NCBI RefSeq assembly: GCF_001941825.1
Contig: NZ_CP019038.1
Location: forward strand, 4,154,001-4,218,000
Direction of reading: 5' to 3'
Length of the DNA stretch: 64,000 nt
Source of the DNA: Massilia putida
GTDB taxonomy: Bacteria; Pseudomonadota; Gammaproteobacteria; Burkholderiales; Burkholderiaceae_D
Part shown: positions 48,834-59,402 of the stretch, one piece after another
Position numbering within the stretch: position 1 is the stretch's first letter
Layout: each line of letters starts with the position of its first letter
Made by a program: the position numbers and the translations under genes
The notes under the pieces: generated by a model
Told to the model about the DNA's origin: nothing
Database searches by the model: none
The model's input: only the letters and a program-made list of their open reading frames with translations

Positions 48834-51614
48834 TTACAATGTTTTTAGCAACGCGCGCGCTTCGTCGGCCTGGGCGAACGATTTATCGCTCGCGAGGAGC
48901 TTATCGAGCTCCTTGCGCGCGCCCGCCTTGTCGCCCGACTTGCTCAGGCCCACCGCCAGGTGGTAGCGCACTTCCGACGAGTTCGGCGCCAGGCTGCTGG
49001 CCTTCTGCAGCAGTGGCACGCCGCGCGTCGTATTGCCTTGCTCCACCAGCAGCCAACCCAGCGTATCCATGATGCCGGGGCTGTTGTCTGCCAGTTTATA
49101 CGCCTGCTCGGCAGTTGCCAGGGCACGCGGATCTTTTTCTTGCTGATAAGCATACGCCAGGTTGTTCAGCGCGGCGGCGTTGGTCGGCGTGCGCTTGACG
49201 ATACCTTCCAGGCGCGCGATCGCGGCCTTGTAATCCTTGGCGGCCAGGTCGTTCTCGGCCACGTACATGCCGATCAGGACGTCGTCCGGATGGTCCTTGA
49301 TCCACTGGGCCGCGCGCGCCTGCGCTTCCTTGCCCTTGCCGGACAGCGTCATGGCCTGCAGGGATTTCACGAGAATTTCCGGCGCCTTGGCGAGCGACAA
49401 GGCCTTGTCGTAGGCCGGCAGGGCTTGCGCCGGCTTTTTCTGCGCCATCAGCACGTCGCCTTCCGTCGCATAGCCGACGGGTGATTTGTCGTTGAGCTTC
49501 TGGATTTGGCGGGCCATGGCCAGCGCGTCGTCCGGGTGGCCCATGCGCATGGCCAGCTCGACCTGGGCCAGGCGGGCGGGAAGCAGGTCCGGCTGCAGTT
49601 CGACGGCGCGCTTGAGGTCATCGACCGCGGCGGTATTGTTTTGCATCATCATGTGCACGCCGGCCAGGCGCAGGTGCGGCGCGGCCGATTTCGGCACCAG
49701 GTTGGTCAGCTTGCTGTAGGTTTCCAGCGCGCCGGCCGTGTCCTTGTTGGCGAGCTGGGCCTGGCCCAGCAGTTCCACCAGTTCCGGATTGGTCGGGTTG
49801 GCGGTCTGGAACTTGCGCGCCACGGTCAGGGCTTTCTGTGCCTGTCCCGTACGCAGGTAATGCCTGCCGAGCGTGATCGCGGGAACAACGGCATTCGGAT
49901 TCGAATTGCTGGCCTTCTCGAACCACGTCGTCGCTTCGTCGGGATGATTCTGCATGAGCGCCAACTCACCCAGGGCACGCATCGCGTCGGCGTTGTTCGG
50001 TTCCTTTTGCAGGACTTTTTCGTAGCGCTGCTTGGCGGCGTCGGGTTTTTTCTCGACGAGGTCCAGGCGCGCCAGGTTCTGCACGGCCGGAATGAAGGTC
50101 GGCTGCAGGGCCACGGCCTTGTCCAGCGCGGCGCGGGCGGCGGGAATGTCGCCCTTCACCATGTTGACCGCGCCGCGTAGGGTCAGCACCTGCGGATTCT
50201 CGGGCTGCTGCTTTTCGAGGGCGTCGATGGCGGCCAGCGCCTTGTCGTAATGCTTGAGGCTGATTTCCGTCTGGACCAGGGCCATCGTGGCATGCGCCGA
50301 CTTGGGATCGAGCTCCGTGGCCATTTCCAGTTCGGACAGGCCGCGTGCCTGGTCGCCCTGGGCCAGCTTGGACAGGCCGAGCGAGGTGCGCAGCCCGGCC
50401 GCCTTCGGCGCCAGCGCCGCGGCCTTTTCCAGGTAGGCGCTGGCTTTGTTGAAGTCATGCACCTGCATATAGGTTTCGCCGGCCAGGGCCAGGACCTGCG
50501 GATCGTCCGCCGCGCTCTTGAGTGCCGGCGCCAGGGTAGCGGCGGCATCGTTCGGCTGGGCGCTCTTGAGCTGGACCTGGGCCAGCAGCTTGCGGGCATA
50601 GACGTCGTTCGGATTGTTTTCCAGGTACTTGCGCAGGTGCTGGTCGGCCTGTTGCAGGGAGCCGAGATTCAGCTCGGATGCACCCGCCAGCAGGATGCTC
50701 GGCATATGATCGGGCGCGACTTTCAGCACGCGCTGCAGGGCGTCCTGGGCAGCTTGGTATTTGCCTTGCGAGAATTCGTACAGGGCGCGGGTATAGATCA
50801 CGAGTAGATTGCCTGGCGCATTCTTCTCGGCGGCATCGATTTCCGTTTTCGCGTCCGGGAATTTGCCGCGGGTGATATCGATATAGGCTTTTTCGATATG
50901 GGCCGTACGATGGTGCGGATCGAGTGCCAGCGCCTGGTCGAAGGCGGCGATCGCCTCGTCGGCCTTGCCCTGCGTGCGCAGCATGGTGCCGTGCGCCATG
51001 AAGACTTCCGGATTTTTGGGATCCTTGGCCACCGCTTCATTGATATAGCGCTCGGCGGCATCCCTGTCCTGTTTGGCGATGGCGTAGCGCGCCAGACCGA
51101 GCAGCGTATCGCCCGCATTGGCGTTCAGCGCCAGCGCCTGGTCGAACGCCTGCTTGGCTTCGTCGACCTTGCCGGTCGACAGCAGGGCTTCGCCGCGCAG
51201 CGTCAGCAGCGGTGCCGACTTGGCGGCGACTTCCGGCGTGATGTCGTCGAGAATTTCCTTGAACTTGCCTTGCTGCGACATCGCCTTGGCCAACAGGGGC
51301 AGCACGCGGTCGGCCGCGACACCGCTCGATCGGGCCTTGCGGAATTCCTTTTCGGCCGAGGCGTAGTCGCCCATGCCGAGTTCCAGACTGCCCAACTGGA
51401 TGCGCGCTTCGCCGTTTTCCGGGTTCTTTTCGACGGCATTTTTGAGCTGGATCATTGCCGACTTCAGGTCACCCTTCTTCTGATACTGTTTGGCTTCACC
51501 CAGCAGCTGTTCGGTCGATTGCGTGGAGCGACCGCAGGCGGACAGGCCGGCTACCATGAAAGCACCGGACAGGATGGCAGCGGTAAGTTTGAGCTTGTTC
51601 GGATGACGCGGCAT
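48834..51614 (-). CDS. prsT: XrtA/PEP-CTERM system TPR-repeat lipoprotein PrsT
   Basis: 926 residues. Lipobox GLSAC at 23-27 predicts a lipoprotein. The rest is a near-continuous array of about 20 or more TPR units, recognisable from repeating A-x2-A-x6-P patterns such as ALALNANAGDTLLGLARYAIAK, ALALDPHHRTAHIEKAYIDI and AVELQPDLLPARLAQVELAM. Length matches PrsT of other XrtA loci. It probably scaffolds envelope assembly of polymer or PEP-CTERM proteins. It is separate from the main operon, next to the acyl amino acid group; no sigma-54 promoter with a correct -24 element was found before it. Confidence 0.95.
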   Translation of the reverse strand: MPRHPNKLKLTAAILSGAFMVAGLSACGRSTQSTEQLLGEAKQYQKKGDLKSAMIQLKNAVEKNPENGEARIQLGSLELGMGDYASAEKEFRKARSSGVAADRVLPLLAKAMSQQGKFKEILDDITPEVAAKSAPLLTLRGEALLSTGKVDEAKQAFDQALALNANAGDTLLGLARYAIAKQDRDAAERYINEAVAKDPKNPEVFMAHGTMLRTQGKADEAIAAFDQALALDPHHRTAHIEKAYIDITRGKFPDAKTEIDAAEKNAPGNLLVIYTRALYEFSQGKYQAAQDALQRVLKVAPDHMPSILLAGASELNLGSLQQADQHLRKYLENNPNDVYARKLLAQVQLKSAQPNDAAATLAPALKSAADDPQVLALAGETYMQVHDFNKASAYLEKAAALAPKAAGLRTSLGLSKLAQGDQARGLSELEMATELDPKSAHATMALVQTEISLKHYDKALAAIDALEKQQPENPQVLTLRGAVNMVKGDIPAARAALDKAVALQPTFIPAVQNLARLDLVEKKPDAAKQRYEKVLQKEPNNADAMRALGELALMQNHPDEATTWFEKASNSNPNAVVPAITLGRHYLRTGQAQKALTVARKFQTANPTNPELVELLGQAQLANKDTAGALETYSKLTNLVPKSAAPHLRLAGVHMMMQNNTAAVDDLKRAVELQPDLLPARLAQVELAMRMGHPDDALAMARQIQKLNDKSPVGYATEGDVLMAQKKPAQALPAYDKALSLAKAPEILVKSLQAMTLSGKGKEAQARAAQWIKDHPDDVLIGMYVAENDLAAKDYKAAIARLEGIVKRTPTNAAALNNLAYAYQQEKDPRALATAEQAYKLADNSPGIMDTLGWLLVEQGNTTRGVPLLQKASSLAPNSSEVRYHLAVGLSKSGDKAGARKELDKLLASDKSFAQADEARALLKTL

Positions 51615-51793
51615 CTAGAATTCCTTGGGATATGGGTCGTAACCGCATTGTTGTGCGGATTCCTCTTCAACAATAATACCTGAAGGAATAGTAATAAAGC
51701 CGCACAAGTTCGACGTCATGTTGCAAATCCCCCCACGAAAGTGGTGGAAGTCTCGCCCTTTTAACGTCATTTCTCGACAATATGACGGCCATA

Positions 51794-52114
51794 TTACTGC
51801 TCCGGGCCGTTTTCACCTTTGCGCAGGCGGCTCAGCAGGGCTTCGACATTGTCGCCGACAGGCAAACCGTGGCGACGCAATAATTGCACGTGCAATACCA
51901 GATTCTCGAGTACGAGCTTGGCTGATACGGCCAGCAGGGTCATCAGGCGATCTTCGGTGCTGAAGTTCTCCATCGAGGCGGCCATCTCGCACAGGTGGTT
52001 GGCGACCAGCTCGCGCAGGTCGTCCTCGGGGAAGGGCAGGTCGGCGAAGTCGATCGGGTCTTCCTGTTCGACTTCGCGCATGAGGGCGGCAAGTTGTTGC
52101 GGTTGGATCGGCAT
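51794..52114 (-). CDS. conserved small acidic protein of unknown function
   Basis: 106 residues, mostly helical and acidic (REVEQEDPIDFADLPFPEDDLRE at the start), with a central MASMENFSTEDRLMTLLAVSAKLVLEN region. No signal peptide or membrane segment, no motif I recognise. It begins 40 bases after the IcmF stop and may be cotranscribed with IcmF. Codon use and a normal start support a real gene; similar small proteins occur beside other genes in Burkholderiales, as far as I recall. Confidence 0.7.
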   Translation of the reverse strand: MPIQPQQLAALMREVEQEDPIDFADLPFPEDDLRELVANHLCEMAASMENFSTEDRLMTLLAVSAKLVLENLVLHVQLLRRHGLPVGDNVEALLSRLRKGENGPEQ

Positions 52115-52154
52115 GCGTGGCTCCGTGATGGTCCCGGAACCATTCTACCGGGGC

Positions 52155-55100
52155 TCACATATTGCGACGATATTGTCCGCCGACCTCGAACAGCGCCGTC
52201 GTGATCTGGCCCAAGGAACATACACGCACGGCGTCCATCAAACGCGCGAACACGTTCTCGTTGTCGATGGCGGCCTGCTGCAGGGCCGCCAAGGCGGCCG
52301 GTGCCTCGTCCGCATGACGGCGGTGGAAGTCTGCCAGGCGCGTGAGCTGCGATTGCTTTTCCTCAATCGTGGAGCGGGCCAGTTCGATCGTCGCCGGGGC
52401 TTGCGCACCCTTCGGGTTGCGGAAAGTGTTGACGCCGATGATGGGCAGACTGCCATCGTGCTTGCGGTGCTCGTACAGCATCGACTCTTCCTGGATCTTG
52501 CCGCGCTGGTAGCCCGTCTCCATGGCACCGAGCACGCCGCCGCGCTCGGCGATGCGCTCGAATTCCTGCAATACCGCTTCCTCGACGAGGTCGGTCAGTT
52601 CCTCCAGGATGAACGAGCCCTGGTTCGGGTTCTCGTTCTTGGCCAGGCCCCATTCGCGGTTGATGATCAGCTGGATCGCCAGCGCACGCCGCACGGATTC
52701 GTCGGTCGGCGTCGTGATCGCCTCGTCGTAGGCATTCGTGTGCAGCGAGTTGCAGTTGTCGTAGATCGCGATCAGCGCCTGCAAGGTCGTGCGGATGTCG
52801 TTGAAGTCGATCTCCTGCGCGTGCAGCGAGCGGCCCGACGTCTGGATGTGGTATTTCAGCTTTTGCGAGCGGTCGTTCGCGCCGTACTTGTCGCGCATGG
52901 CGACGGCCCAGATGCGGCGCGCCACGCGGCCCAGCACCGTGTATTCCGGGTCCATGCCGTTGCTGAAGAAGAACGACAGGTTCGGCGCGAAGTCGTCGAT
53001 GTGCATGCCGCGTGCGAGATACGCTTCGACGAAGGTAAAACCGTTCGACAAGGTGAAGGCCAACTGCGAGATCGGGTTCGCGCCCGCTTCCGCGATGTGG
53101 TAGCCGGAGATCGACACGGAATAAAAATTGCGCACCTGGTTCTGGACGAAGTATTCCTGGATGTCGCCCATCACCTTCAACGAGAACTCCGTCGAGAAGA
53201 TGCAGGTGTTCTGGCCCTGGTCTTCCTTCAAAATGTCCGCCTGCACGGTGCCGCGCACGTTCGCCAGCACCCAGGCCCGGATCTGCGCGGCTTCCTCAAG
53301 GTTCGGCTTGCGGCCGTTGTCGCGCTCGAACCTGTCCATCTGCTGGTCGATCGCGGTGTTCATGAACATCGCGAGGATGGTCGGGGCGGGGCCGTTGATC
53401 GTCATCGACACGCTGGTAGCAGGGCTGCACAAATCAAAACCGTCGTACAGCACTTTCATGTCGTCCAGCGTGGCGATCGACACGCCCGAGTTACCGACCT
53501 TACCGTAGATGTCGGGCCGCAGCGCAGGGTCGGCGCCGTACAGCGTGACGGAGTCGAATGCCGTCGACAGGCGCTTCGCGTCCATGCCTTGCGAGACCAG
53601 TTTGAAGCGGCGGTTGGTGCGGAACGCGTCGCCTTCGCCGGCGAACATGCGGGTCGGATCCTCGCCTTCGCGTTTAAAGGGGAACACGCCCGCCGTGTAG
53701 GGGAAGGCGCCCGGCACGTTTTCCAGCATCAGGAAGCGCAGGATCTCGCCGTGGTCCTCGAAGCGGGGCAGGGCGACCTTGCGCACCTTGTTGCCGGACA
53801 GCGTCGTGTAGGTGAGGTTCGTGCGGATTTCCTTGTCGCGGATTTTGACCACATGCTCGTCACCGGCATAGGTCTCCTGAAGCTGCGGCCAGGACGCGAG
53901 CAGTTTCTTCGCCTCGCCTTCCATCGCGTTGTCGCGTTCCGTGATCAGGTCGTCGAGGACCACTTCACGGTTGGCGGCGGCCAGCATGCGCTTCGTTTCC
54001 GTCAACTGCTGGCGCTCGCGCGCGAGCTTCACCTGCTTGGCGACGCTGCGGTGGTAGCCGCGCACCGTGTCCGCGATCTCGGCCAGGTAGCGCGTGCGCG
54101 CGGGCGGCACGATCACGTTCTTGCCGCTCGAGTATTTGGTGGCCGGCTTGGGCAGCTTCGACGTTTCCGTTTTCAGGCCGAATTGGGCCAGCGCCGGCAG
54201 CAGGCCGAGGTACAGGGCGGTCACGCCGTCGTCGTTGAAGCGCGACGCCTGCGTGCCGTAGACGGGCATCTCGTCCGGCGACTTGCTCCACAATTCCTTG
54301 TTGCGCTGGACCTGTTTCGCCACGTCGCGCAGCGCGTCCTGGGCGCCCTTGCGGTCGAACTTGTTGATGGCGATGAAGTCGGCGAAGTCCAGCATGTCGA
54401 TCTTCTCGAGCTGCGAGGCGGCGCCGAATTCCGGCGTCATCACGTACATCGACACGTCCACATGCGGCACGATGGCGGCGTCGCCCTGGCCGATGCCCGA
54501 CGTCTCGACGATGACGAGGTCGAAGCCCGCGACCTTGCACGCGGCGATCACGTCGGGCAGCGCCTGCGAGATCTCGGAGCCCGCCTCGCGCGTCGCGAGC
54601 GAGCGCATGAACACGCGCGCCCGCATTTCTCCATCCTTGTTCCACGGATTGATCGCATTCATGCGGATGCGGTCGCCCAGCAGCGCGCCGCCGGATTTGC
54701 GGCGCGACGGGTCGATCGAGATCACGGCGATGTTGAGGCGGTCGCCCTGGTCGAGGCGGATGCGGCGGATGAGTTCATCCGTCAGCGACGATTTGCCCGC
54801 GCCGCCCGTGCCCGTGATGCCCAGCACCGGCACTTTCAGGCCCTCGGCCGTGTCCATGATGCGCTTGCGCAGTTCGGCCGATGCCTTGCCGTTTTCCAGT
54901 GCCGTAATCAGCTGCGCGAGCGGACGGTGGCGCTGCTCGACAGATCCGGTCTGCAGCGGCTCGAGGGTGGTCGGGGCATAGGTCGACAGGTCGACGTCGC
55001 ACGCTTCCAGCATCGAGCGGATCATGCCGACGAGGCCCATGCGCTGTCCGTCTTCCGGCGAGAAGATGCGCGTGACGCCGTAGGCATGGAGTTCCTCGAT

Positions 55101-55454
55101 CTCGTGCGGGACGATGACGCCGCCACCGCCGCCGAACACCTTGATGTGGGCACCGCCGCGCTGGCGCAGCAGGTCGATCATGTACTTGAAATATTCGACG
55201 TGGCCGCCCTGGTAGCTGGAGATGGCGATGCCCTGCACGTCCTCGGCCAGTGCCGCGGTGACGACTTCGTCGACCGAGCGGTTATGGCCCAGGTGCACGA
55301 CTTCGGCGCCGTTCGTCTGCAGGATGCGGCGCATGATGTTGATCGAGGCGTCGTGGCCGTCGAACAGCGAGGCGGCGGTGACGAAGCGGACTTTGTTGGA
55401 CAGTTTGGCATGCTCCGGCAGGTCGAGCTTGGCGGCGGGCGTGATGTCGTTCAT
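52155..55454 (-). CDS. icmF: fused isobutyryl-CoA mutase (IcmF), adenosylcobalamin dependent
   Basis: 1099 residues. Order: B12-binding domain with [14 protein letters not shown] (His ligand of cobalt) and [10 protein letters not shown]; MeaI-type GTPase chaperone with P-loop [17 protein letters not shown] near 215-230; then the mutase (alpha/beta) barrel with [26 protein letters not shown] and the isobutyryl-specific region. Length and fusion match IcmF. It interconverts isobutyryl-CoA and n-butyryl-CoA (or isovaleryl/pivalyl relatives), so it belongs to branched-chain acid catabolism. A LiuR-like operator lies just upstream. Its 3' neighbour is the small acidic protein. Confidence 0.95.
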   Translation of the reverse strand: MNDITPAAKLDLPEHAKLSNKVRFVTAASLFDGHDASINIMRRILQTNGAEVVHLGHNRSVDEVVTAALAEDVQGIAISSYQGGHVEYFKYMIDLLRQRGGAHIKVFGGGGGVIVPHEIEELHAYGVTRIFSPEDGQRMGLVGMIRSMLEACDVDLSTYAPTTLEPLQTGSVEQRHRPLAQLITALENGKASAELRKRIMDTAEGLKVPVLGITGTGGAGKSSLTDELIRRIRLDQGDRLNIAVISIDPSRRKSGGALLGDRIRMNAINPWNKDGEMRARVFMRSLATREAGSEISQALPDVIAACKVAGFDLVIVETSGIGQGDAAIVPHVDVSMYVMTPEFGAASQLEKIDMLDFADFIAINKFDRKGAQDALRDVAKQVQRNKELWSKSPDEMPVYGTQASRFNDDGVTALYLGLLPALAQFGLKTETSKLPKPATKYSSGKNVIVPPARTRYLAEIADTVRGYHRSVAKQVKLARERQQLTETKRMLAAANREVVLDDLITERDNAMEGEAKKLLASWPQLQETYAGDEHVVKIRDKEIRTNLTYTTLSGNKVRKVALPRFEDHGEILRFLMLENVPGAFPYTAGVFPFKREGEDPTRMFAGEGDAFRTNRRFKLVSQGMDAKRLSTAFDSVTLYGADPALRPDIYGKVGNSGVSIATLDDMKVLYDGFDLCSPATSVSMTINGPAPTILAMFMNTAIDQQMDRFERDNGRKPNLEEAAQIRAWVLANVRGTVQADILKEDQGQNTCIFSTEFSLKVMGDIQEYFVQNQVRNFYSVSISGYHIAEAGANPISQLAFTLSNGFTFVEAYLARGMHIDDFAPNLSFFFSNGMDPEYTVLGRVARRIWAVAMRDKYGANDRSQKLKYHIQTSGRSLHAQEIDFNDIRTTLQALIAIYDNCNSLHTNAYDEAITTPTDESVRRALAIQLIINREWGLAKNENPNQGSFILEELTDLVEEAVLQEFERIAERGGVLGAMETGYQRGKIQEESMLYEHRKHDGSLPIIGVNTFRNPKGAQAPATIELARSTIEEKQSQLTRLADFHRRHADEAPAALAALQQAAIDNENVFARLMDAVRVCSLGQITTALFEVGGQYRRNM

Positions 55455-55502
55455 GGTGTTCCTTGGAAAACGGAAGCGAACTGGGGGTTCTTTGTACGGT
55501 AT

Positions 55503-55524
55503 ATGACGTTAACGTAAACGTCAA
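55503..55524 (-). promoter_or_regulatory. candidate LiuR-type operator upstream of icmF
   Basis: Minus-strand CTTGACGTTTACGTTAACGTCA contains TTGACGTTTACG and an inverted pair TGACGTT/AACGTCA, 49 bases before the icmF ATG. It resembles, from memory, operators of the MerR-family regulator LiuR that control branched-chain amino acid catabolism. The related TTGACGTATACG lies upstream of the next gene (59344). Confidence 0.5.
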
Positions 55525-55532
55525 GAATGCAT

Positions 55533-55649
55533 CGTCATTCCCGCGCGCGCGGGAATCCATGCTGAGTTTGCGTCTACGCTGCTTCAGTATGGATCCCCGC
55601 TTGCGCGGGGGACGACGTCGTGATAACGCGGGGACGACGTCGTAATAAA
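55533..55649. repeat. REP-like palindromic element and short tandem repeat
   Basis: Two GC-rich hairpins: CATTCCCGCGCGCGCGGGAATCC (from 55536) and GGATCCCCGCTTGCGCGGGG (55591-55610), linked by a spacer and followed by a 22-23-base imperfect tandem repeat (GCGGGG(G)ACGACGTCGTrATAA, about 55605-55649). The form fits interspersed REP/BIME sequences of betaproteobacteria. It sits between icmF and the downstream gene and may also stabilise or end the transcript. Confidence 0.6.
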
Positions 55650-58600
55650 TCAGGCGGCACGCTTTTTGATGTTGCCGGAGAGGAGCTCCTGCAGGCGCAC
55701 CCGGTACTCGGCCACGGCCTTTTCCTTGACGTGCCCGAAGCCGCGGATCTGCTCCGGCAGCGCCGCCAGCTCGACGGCGACGGCGTGGTTGGCGGCGTCC
55801 AGCGACGGCAGCAGCGCCTCGATCATGTCACGGTATTCCTTGACCAGGGCGCGCTCCATCTTGCGCTCGGCCGTGTAGCCGAACACGTCGAACGCCGTGC
55901 CGCGCAAGCCTTTCAGCTTGGCCAGCAGCTTGAAGGCACTCCACATCCACGACCCGAATTCGGCTTTCACGAGGTGGCCCTTGGCGTCCTTCTTCGCAAA
56001 CAGCGGCGGGGCCAGATTGAACTTCACGCTGAACGTGCCTTCGAACTGGCTTTGCAACTGCTCGACGAAGCGGCCGTCCGTGTACAGGCGCGCGACCTCG
56101 TACTCGTCCTTGTAGGCCATCAGCTTGGCGTACGATTTGGCCACGGCCATCGAGAGCTTGTTGCCGAGGCCAAGCGCCGCCTCGCGCTCACGCACGCGGG
56201 CGACCAGCGTTTCGTACTGCGTCGCGTAGGCCGCGTCCTGGTAACCGGTCAGGAACTCGACGCGCTTCCTGATCACGCTGTCGAGGCTCTGCGGCATCTG
56301 GATCACGACCGGTTGCGCCGGGATCGCCGTGCGTTCGACCCGTTTCAGGTCGACTGCGGCGCGGCGGCCCCACAGGAAGCTGCGCTGGTTCGATGCGACC
56401 GCGACGCCATTCAATTCGATGGCGCGCAGCAGCGACGCTTCCGACAGCGGCACGAGGCCCTTCTGCCACGCATAGCCCAGCATGAACAGATTAGCCGCGA
56501 TCGAATCGCCCATCAGGTTTGTTGCCAGCTTGGTCGCATCGAGGAAGTCGGCACCGGCCTCGCCACCCACCGCTTCCACGATCAGCGAGCGGACTTGCTC
56601 GGCCGGGAATTCCCAATCTCTCTGTTGGGCGAAGGTGCCGGTCGGCTGTTCGTGCAGGTTGACGACGACCATCGTGCGGCCCGGACGCATTTTCGAAATG
56701 GCGTCGGCGGCGCCGGCGGTCAGCATGTCGCAGCCCAGCACGAGGTCGGCCTCGCCGGTGGCGATGCGCTGGGCACGCAGGCGTTCCGGCGTTTCCGCGA
56801 TCTTCACGTGCGAGGTGACGGAGCCGTTCTTCTGGCTCATGCCCGTCATGTCCAGCACGGACGCGCCTTTGCCTTCGAGATGGGCCGCCATGCCCATCAG
56901 TGCGCCCACGGTGATGACACCCGTGCCGCCGATGCCGTTGATCAGGATGTTGTACGGCGCCGCGATCGACGGCAGCGATGGCAGCGGGAGCGGACCCCAG
57001 CCATCGTCGCCGTCCTTCTTGCTGGCGCCGGCCTTGTTCTTTTTGAGCGTGCCGCCTTCGACGGTGGCAAAGCTCGGGCAGAAGCCCTTCGCGCACGAAT
57101 AATCCTTGTTGCACGCGGATTGGTCGATGGCGCGCTTGCGGCCGAATTCCGTTTCCTTCGGCAGGATGGACACGCAGTTCGACTGCACGCCGCAATCGCC
57201 GCAGCCTTCGCACACGGCTTCGTTGATCACCATGCGCTTGGCCACGTCCGGGAATTCTCCCTTTTTGCGACGGCGCCGTTTCTCGGCCGCGCAGGTCTGG
57301 TCGTAGATCAGCACCGTCACGCCCGGGATCTCGCGCAGTTCGCGCTGCACCTCGTCCATCTTGCTGCGGTCGTACAGCGTGACTTCGGCCGGCAGGGCCG
57401 AGCGGTCTTCATAGCGCGACAGGTCTTCCGTCACGAGCGCGATGCGCTGCACGCCTTCGGCCGCCATCTGGCGCGCGATCAGCGGCACGGACGTCGTGCC
57501 GTCGACCGGCTGGCCGCCGGTCATCGCGACCGCATCGTTGTACAGGATTTTATAAGTGATGTTGACCTTGGCCGCGATGGCGGCACGCACGGCGAGATAA
57601 CCCGAGTGGAAATAAGTGCCGTCGCCCAGATTCTGGAATACGTGCGGCACCTTGGAGAACGCGGCCTGTCCGATCCACGGCGCGCCTTCGCCGCCCATAT
57701 GCGTCGTCAGCTTGTTCATCTCCGGATAGATTGACGTGGCCATCACGTGGCAGCCGATGCCGGCCAGCGCGAACGAGCCGTCCGGCACCTTCGTCGACGT
57801 GTTGTGCGGGCAGCCGGAGCAATAGAAGGCGGGGCGGAACGGCGTCGTCACGGCTTTCATGAGCACCGCGTCCTTCGCTTCCAGGAAGGCCAGTCTCGCC
57901 TTGATCAGGTCGCGGGTGCGCTCATCGAGATTCAGCCGGGTGATGCGGCCGGCGATCACGCGCGCCACCTGGGCGACGGAGAAATCGGCCTTCGGCGGCA
58001 GCAGCCATTCGCCGCGCGGCGCGACCCATTCGCCCTTTTCGTCGAACTTGCCGATCACGCGCGGGCGCACGTCGTCGCGCCAGTTGTACAGCTGTTCCTT
58101 GAGCTGGTATTCGACGACCTGGCGCTTCTCTTCCACGACGAGGATCTCGTCCAGGCCCTGGGCGAATTCGCGCACGCCTTCCGGCTCCAGCGGCCAGATC
58201 ATCGCCACCTTGAACAGGCGCAGGCCGACTTGCGCCGCCATCGCTTCGTCGATGCCCAGTTCTTCCAGCGCTTCCAGCACGTCCACATACGATTTACCCG
58301 ACGCGATGATGCCGAGCTTCGCATCCGGGCTGTCGATCGTCGTGCGATTCAGCTTGTTCTCGCGCGCATACGCGAGGGCCGCGTAGATCTTGTAGTCCTG
58401 CATCAGGGCTTCCTGATTGCGCGCCTGCTGGCCCAGCGGGATGGACGACAGCCGCGTATTCAGGCCGCCTTCCGGCATCGCGAAGTCCTGCGGCAGTTTT
58501 ACCTCGACGCGGAATGGATCGGCATCGACCGAGGCGCTCGATTCGACCGTATCCGCCAGCGCCTTGAACGCGACGGCCAGGCCGGAAAAGCGCGACATCG

Positions 58601-59225
58601 CCCAGCCGTGCACGCCCAGGTCCAGGTATTCCTGCACGTTCGACGGATACAGCACCGGGATCATGCACGCGGCGAAGATGTGGTCGGACTGGTGCGGCAG
58701 GGTCGACGAATAGGCGCCGTGGTCGTCGCCCGCGACGAGCAGCACGCCGCCGTTCTTGGCCGTGCCGGCATGGTTCATGTGTTTGAAGACGTCGCCACAG
58801 CGGTCCACGCCCGGGCCTTTCGCGTACCACATCGCGAACACGCCGTCGTACTTGGCCGGCCCGATCAGGTCCACGGTCTGCGTGCCCCAGACGGCGGTCG
58901 CCGCGAGATCCTCGTTCACGCCCGGCACGAACTGGATGGCTTTCGCTTCGAGGTGACCCTTGGCCTTCCACAGGTTCTCGTCCAGGCCGCCGAGCGGCGA
59001 ACCGCGGTAGCCGGACACGAAGCCGGCGGTGTTCAGGCCGGCCTGTTCGTCGCGCAGCTTCTGGATCATCGGCAGGCGCACGAGGGCCTGAATGCCGGAC
59101 AGGAAGATCTTGCCGGAGGTGGCGGTGTACTTGTCGTCGAGGCTGACGTCTTTGAGGGGAGCGGGAACGGCGGGCGTGGCAGGCATGGACGCGGATGCGC
59201 CCTGGCCCAGAACGGTGTCAGGCAT
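55650..59225 (-). CDS. fused indolepyruvate:ferredoxin oxidoreductase family protein
   Basis: 1191 residues, a single-chain fusion of the subunits. N-terminal pyrimidine/PP regions with SGYRGSPLGGLDENLW and GIGCHVMATSIYPE, an FYCSGCPHNTST motif (TPP region), then an 8Fe-ferredoxin-like cluster (CEGCGDCGVQSNC ... CNKDYSCAKGFCPSF) and a gamma-type domain with INGIGGTGVITVGALMG. It should decarboxylate aryl or branched 2-oxoacids oxidatively to acyl-CoA. This fits the adjacent IcmF and suggests amino acid catabolism. A LiuR-like site (59344) precedes it. Confidence 0.93.
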   Translation of the reverse strand: MPDTVLGQGASASMPATPAVPAPLKDVSLDDKYTATSGKIFLSGIQALVRLPMIQKLRDEQAGLNTAGFVSGYRGSPLGGLDENLWKAKGHLEAKAIQFVPGVNEDLAATAVWGTQTVDLIGPAKYDGVFAMWYAKGPGVDRCGDVFKHMNHAGTAKNGGVLLVAGDDHGAYSSTLPHQSDHIFAACMIPVLYPSNVQEYLDLGVHGWAMSRFSGLAVAFKALADTVESSASVDADPFRVEVKLPQDFAMPEGGLNTRLSSIPLGQQARNQEALMQDYKIYAALAYARENKLNRTTIDSPDAKLGIIASGKSYVDVLEALEELGIDEAMAAQVGLRLFKVAMIWPLEPEGVREFAQGLDEILVVEEKRQVVEYQLKEQLYNWRDDVRPRVIGKFDEKGEWVAPRGEWLLPPKADFSVAQVARVIAGRITRLNLDERTRDLIKARLAFLEAKDAVLMKAVTTPFRPAFYCSGCPHNTSTKVPDGSFALAGIGCHVMATSIYPEMNKLTTHMGGEGAPWIGQAAFSKVPHVFQNLGDGTYFHSGYLAVRAAIAAKVNITYKILYNDAVAMTGGQPVDGTTSVPLIARQMAAEGVQRIALVTEDLSRYEDRSALPAEVTLYDRSKMDEVQRELREIPGVTVLIYDQTCAAEKRRRRKKGEFPDVAKRMVINEAVCEGCGDCGVQSNCVSILPKETEFGRKRAIDQSACNKDYSCAKGFCPSFATVEGGTLKKNKAGASKKDGDDGWGPLPLPSLPSIAAPYNILINGIGGTGVITVGALMGMAAHLEGKGASVLDMTGMSQKNGSVTSHVKIAETPERLRAQRIATGEADLVLGCDMLTAGAADAISKMRPGRTMVVVNLHEQPTGTFAQQRDWEFPAEQVRSLIVEAVGGEAGADFLDATKLATNLMGDSIAANLFMLGYAWQKGLVPLSEASLLRAIELNGVAVASNQRSFLWGRRAAVDLKRVERTAIPAQPVVIQMPQSLDSVIRKRVEFLTGYQDAAYATQYETLVARVREREAALGLGNKLSMAVAKSYAKLMAYKDEYEVARLYTDGRFVEQLQSQFEGTFSVKFNLAPPLFAKKDAKGHLVKAEFGSWMWSAFKLLAKLKGLRGTAFDVFGYTAERKMERALVKEYRDMIEALLPSLDAANHAVAVELAALPEQIRGFGHVKEKAVAEYRVRLQELLSGNIKKRAA

Positions 59226-59343
59226 GGTGTCTCCAAACTTTGTGTTTTCAGATGGACCCGTGCTGGTGGCGCGCCGGGTAGGCGCTTGCCGGATCGGGTC
59301 CCGGTGCCGCTTTGGCGGCTGTTACACCAAGTGTAGAGACAAG

Positions 59344-59355
59344 TTGACGTATACG
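59344..59355. promoter_or_regulatory. candidate LiuR-type half site
   Basis: TTGACGTATACG differs at one position from the TTGACGTTTACG found before icmF and lies about 119 bases ahead of the oxidoreductase start. The inverted half is poor, so the site is weaker. Confidence 0.3.
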
Positions 59356-59402
59356 GAAATACGAAATGGGGATGGAGCCATAAGAAAAAATGATGGCCCG
59401 CA

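Noticed and set aside
51730..51750. TTTGCA near-match to a sigma-54 -12 element upstream of prsT (minus strand).
   Set aside because: Counting back 10 bases from the GC gives GT, not the invariant GG, so the -24 element is missing.
51779..51795. AATATG/CATATT stem after the small acidic gene as a terminator.
   Set aside because: Only six mostly AT pairs with no T-run.
51819..55517. A 1232-codon plus-strand frame opposite icmF.
   Set aside because: It mirrors icmF codons, has no recognisable motif and no ribosome binding site.
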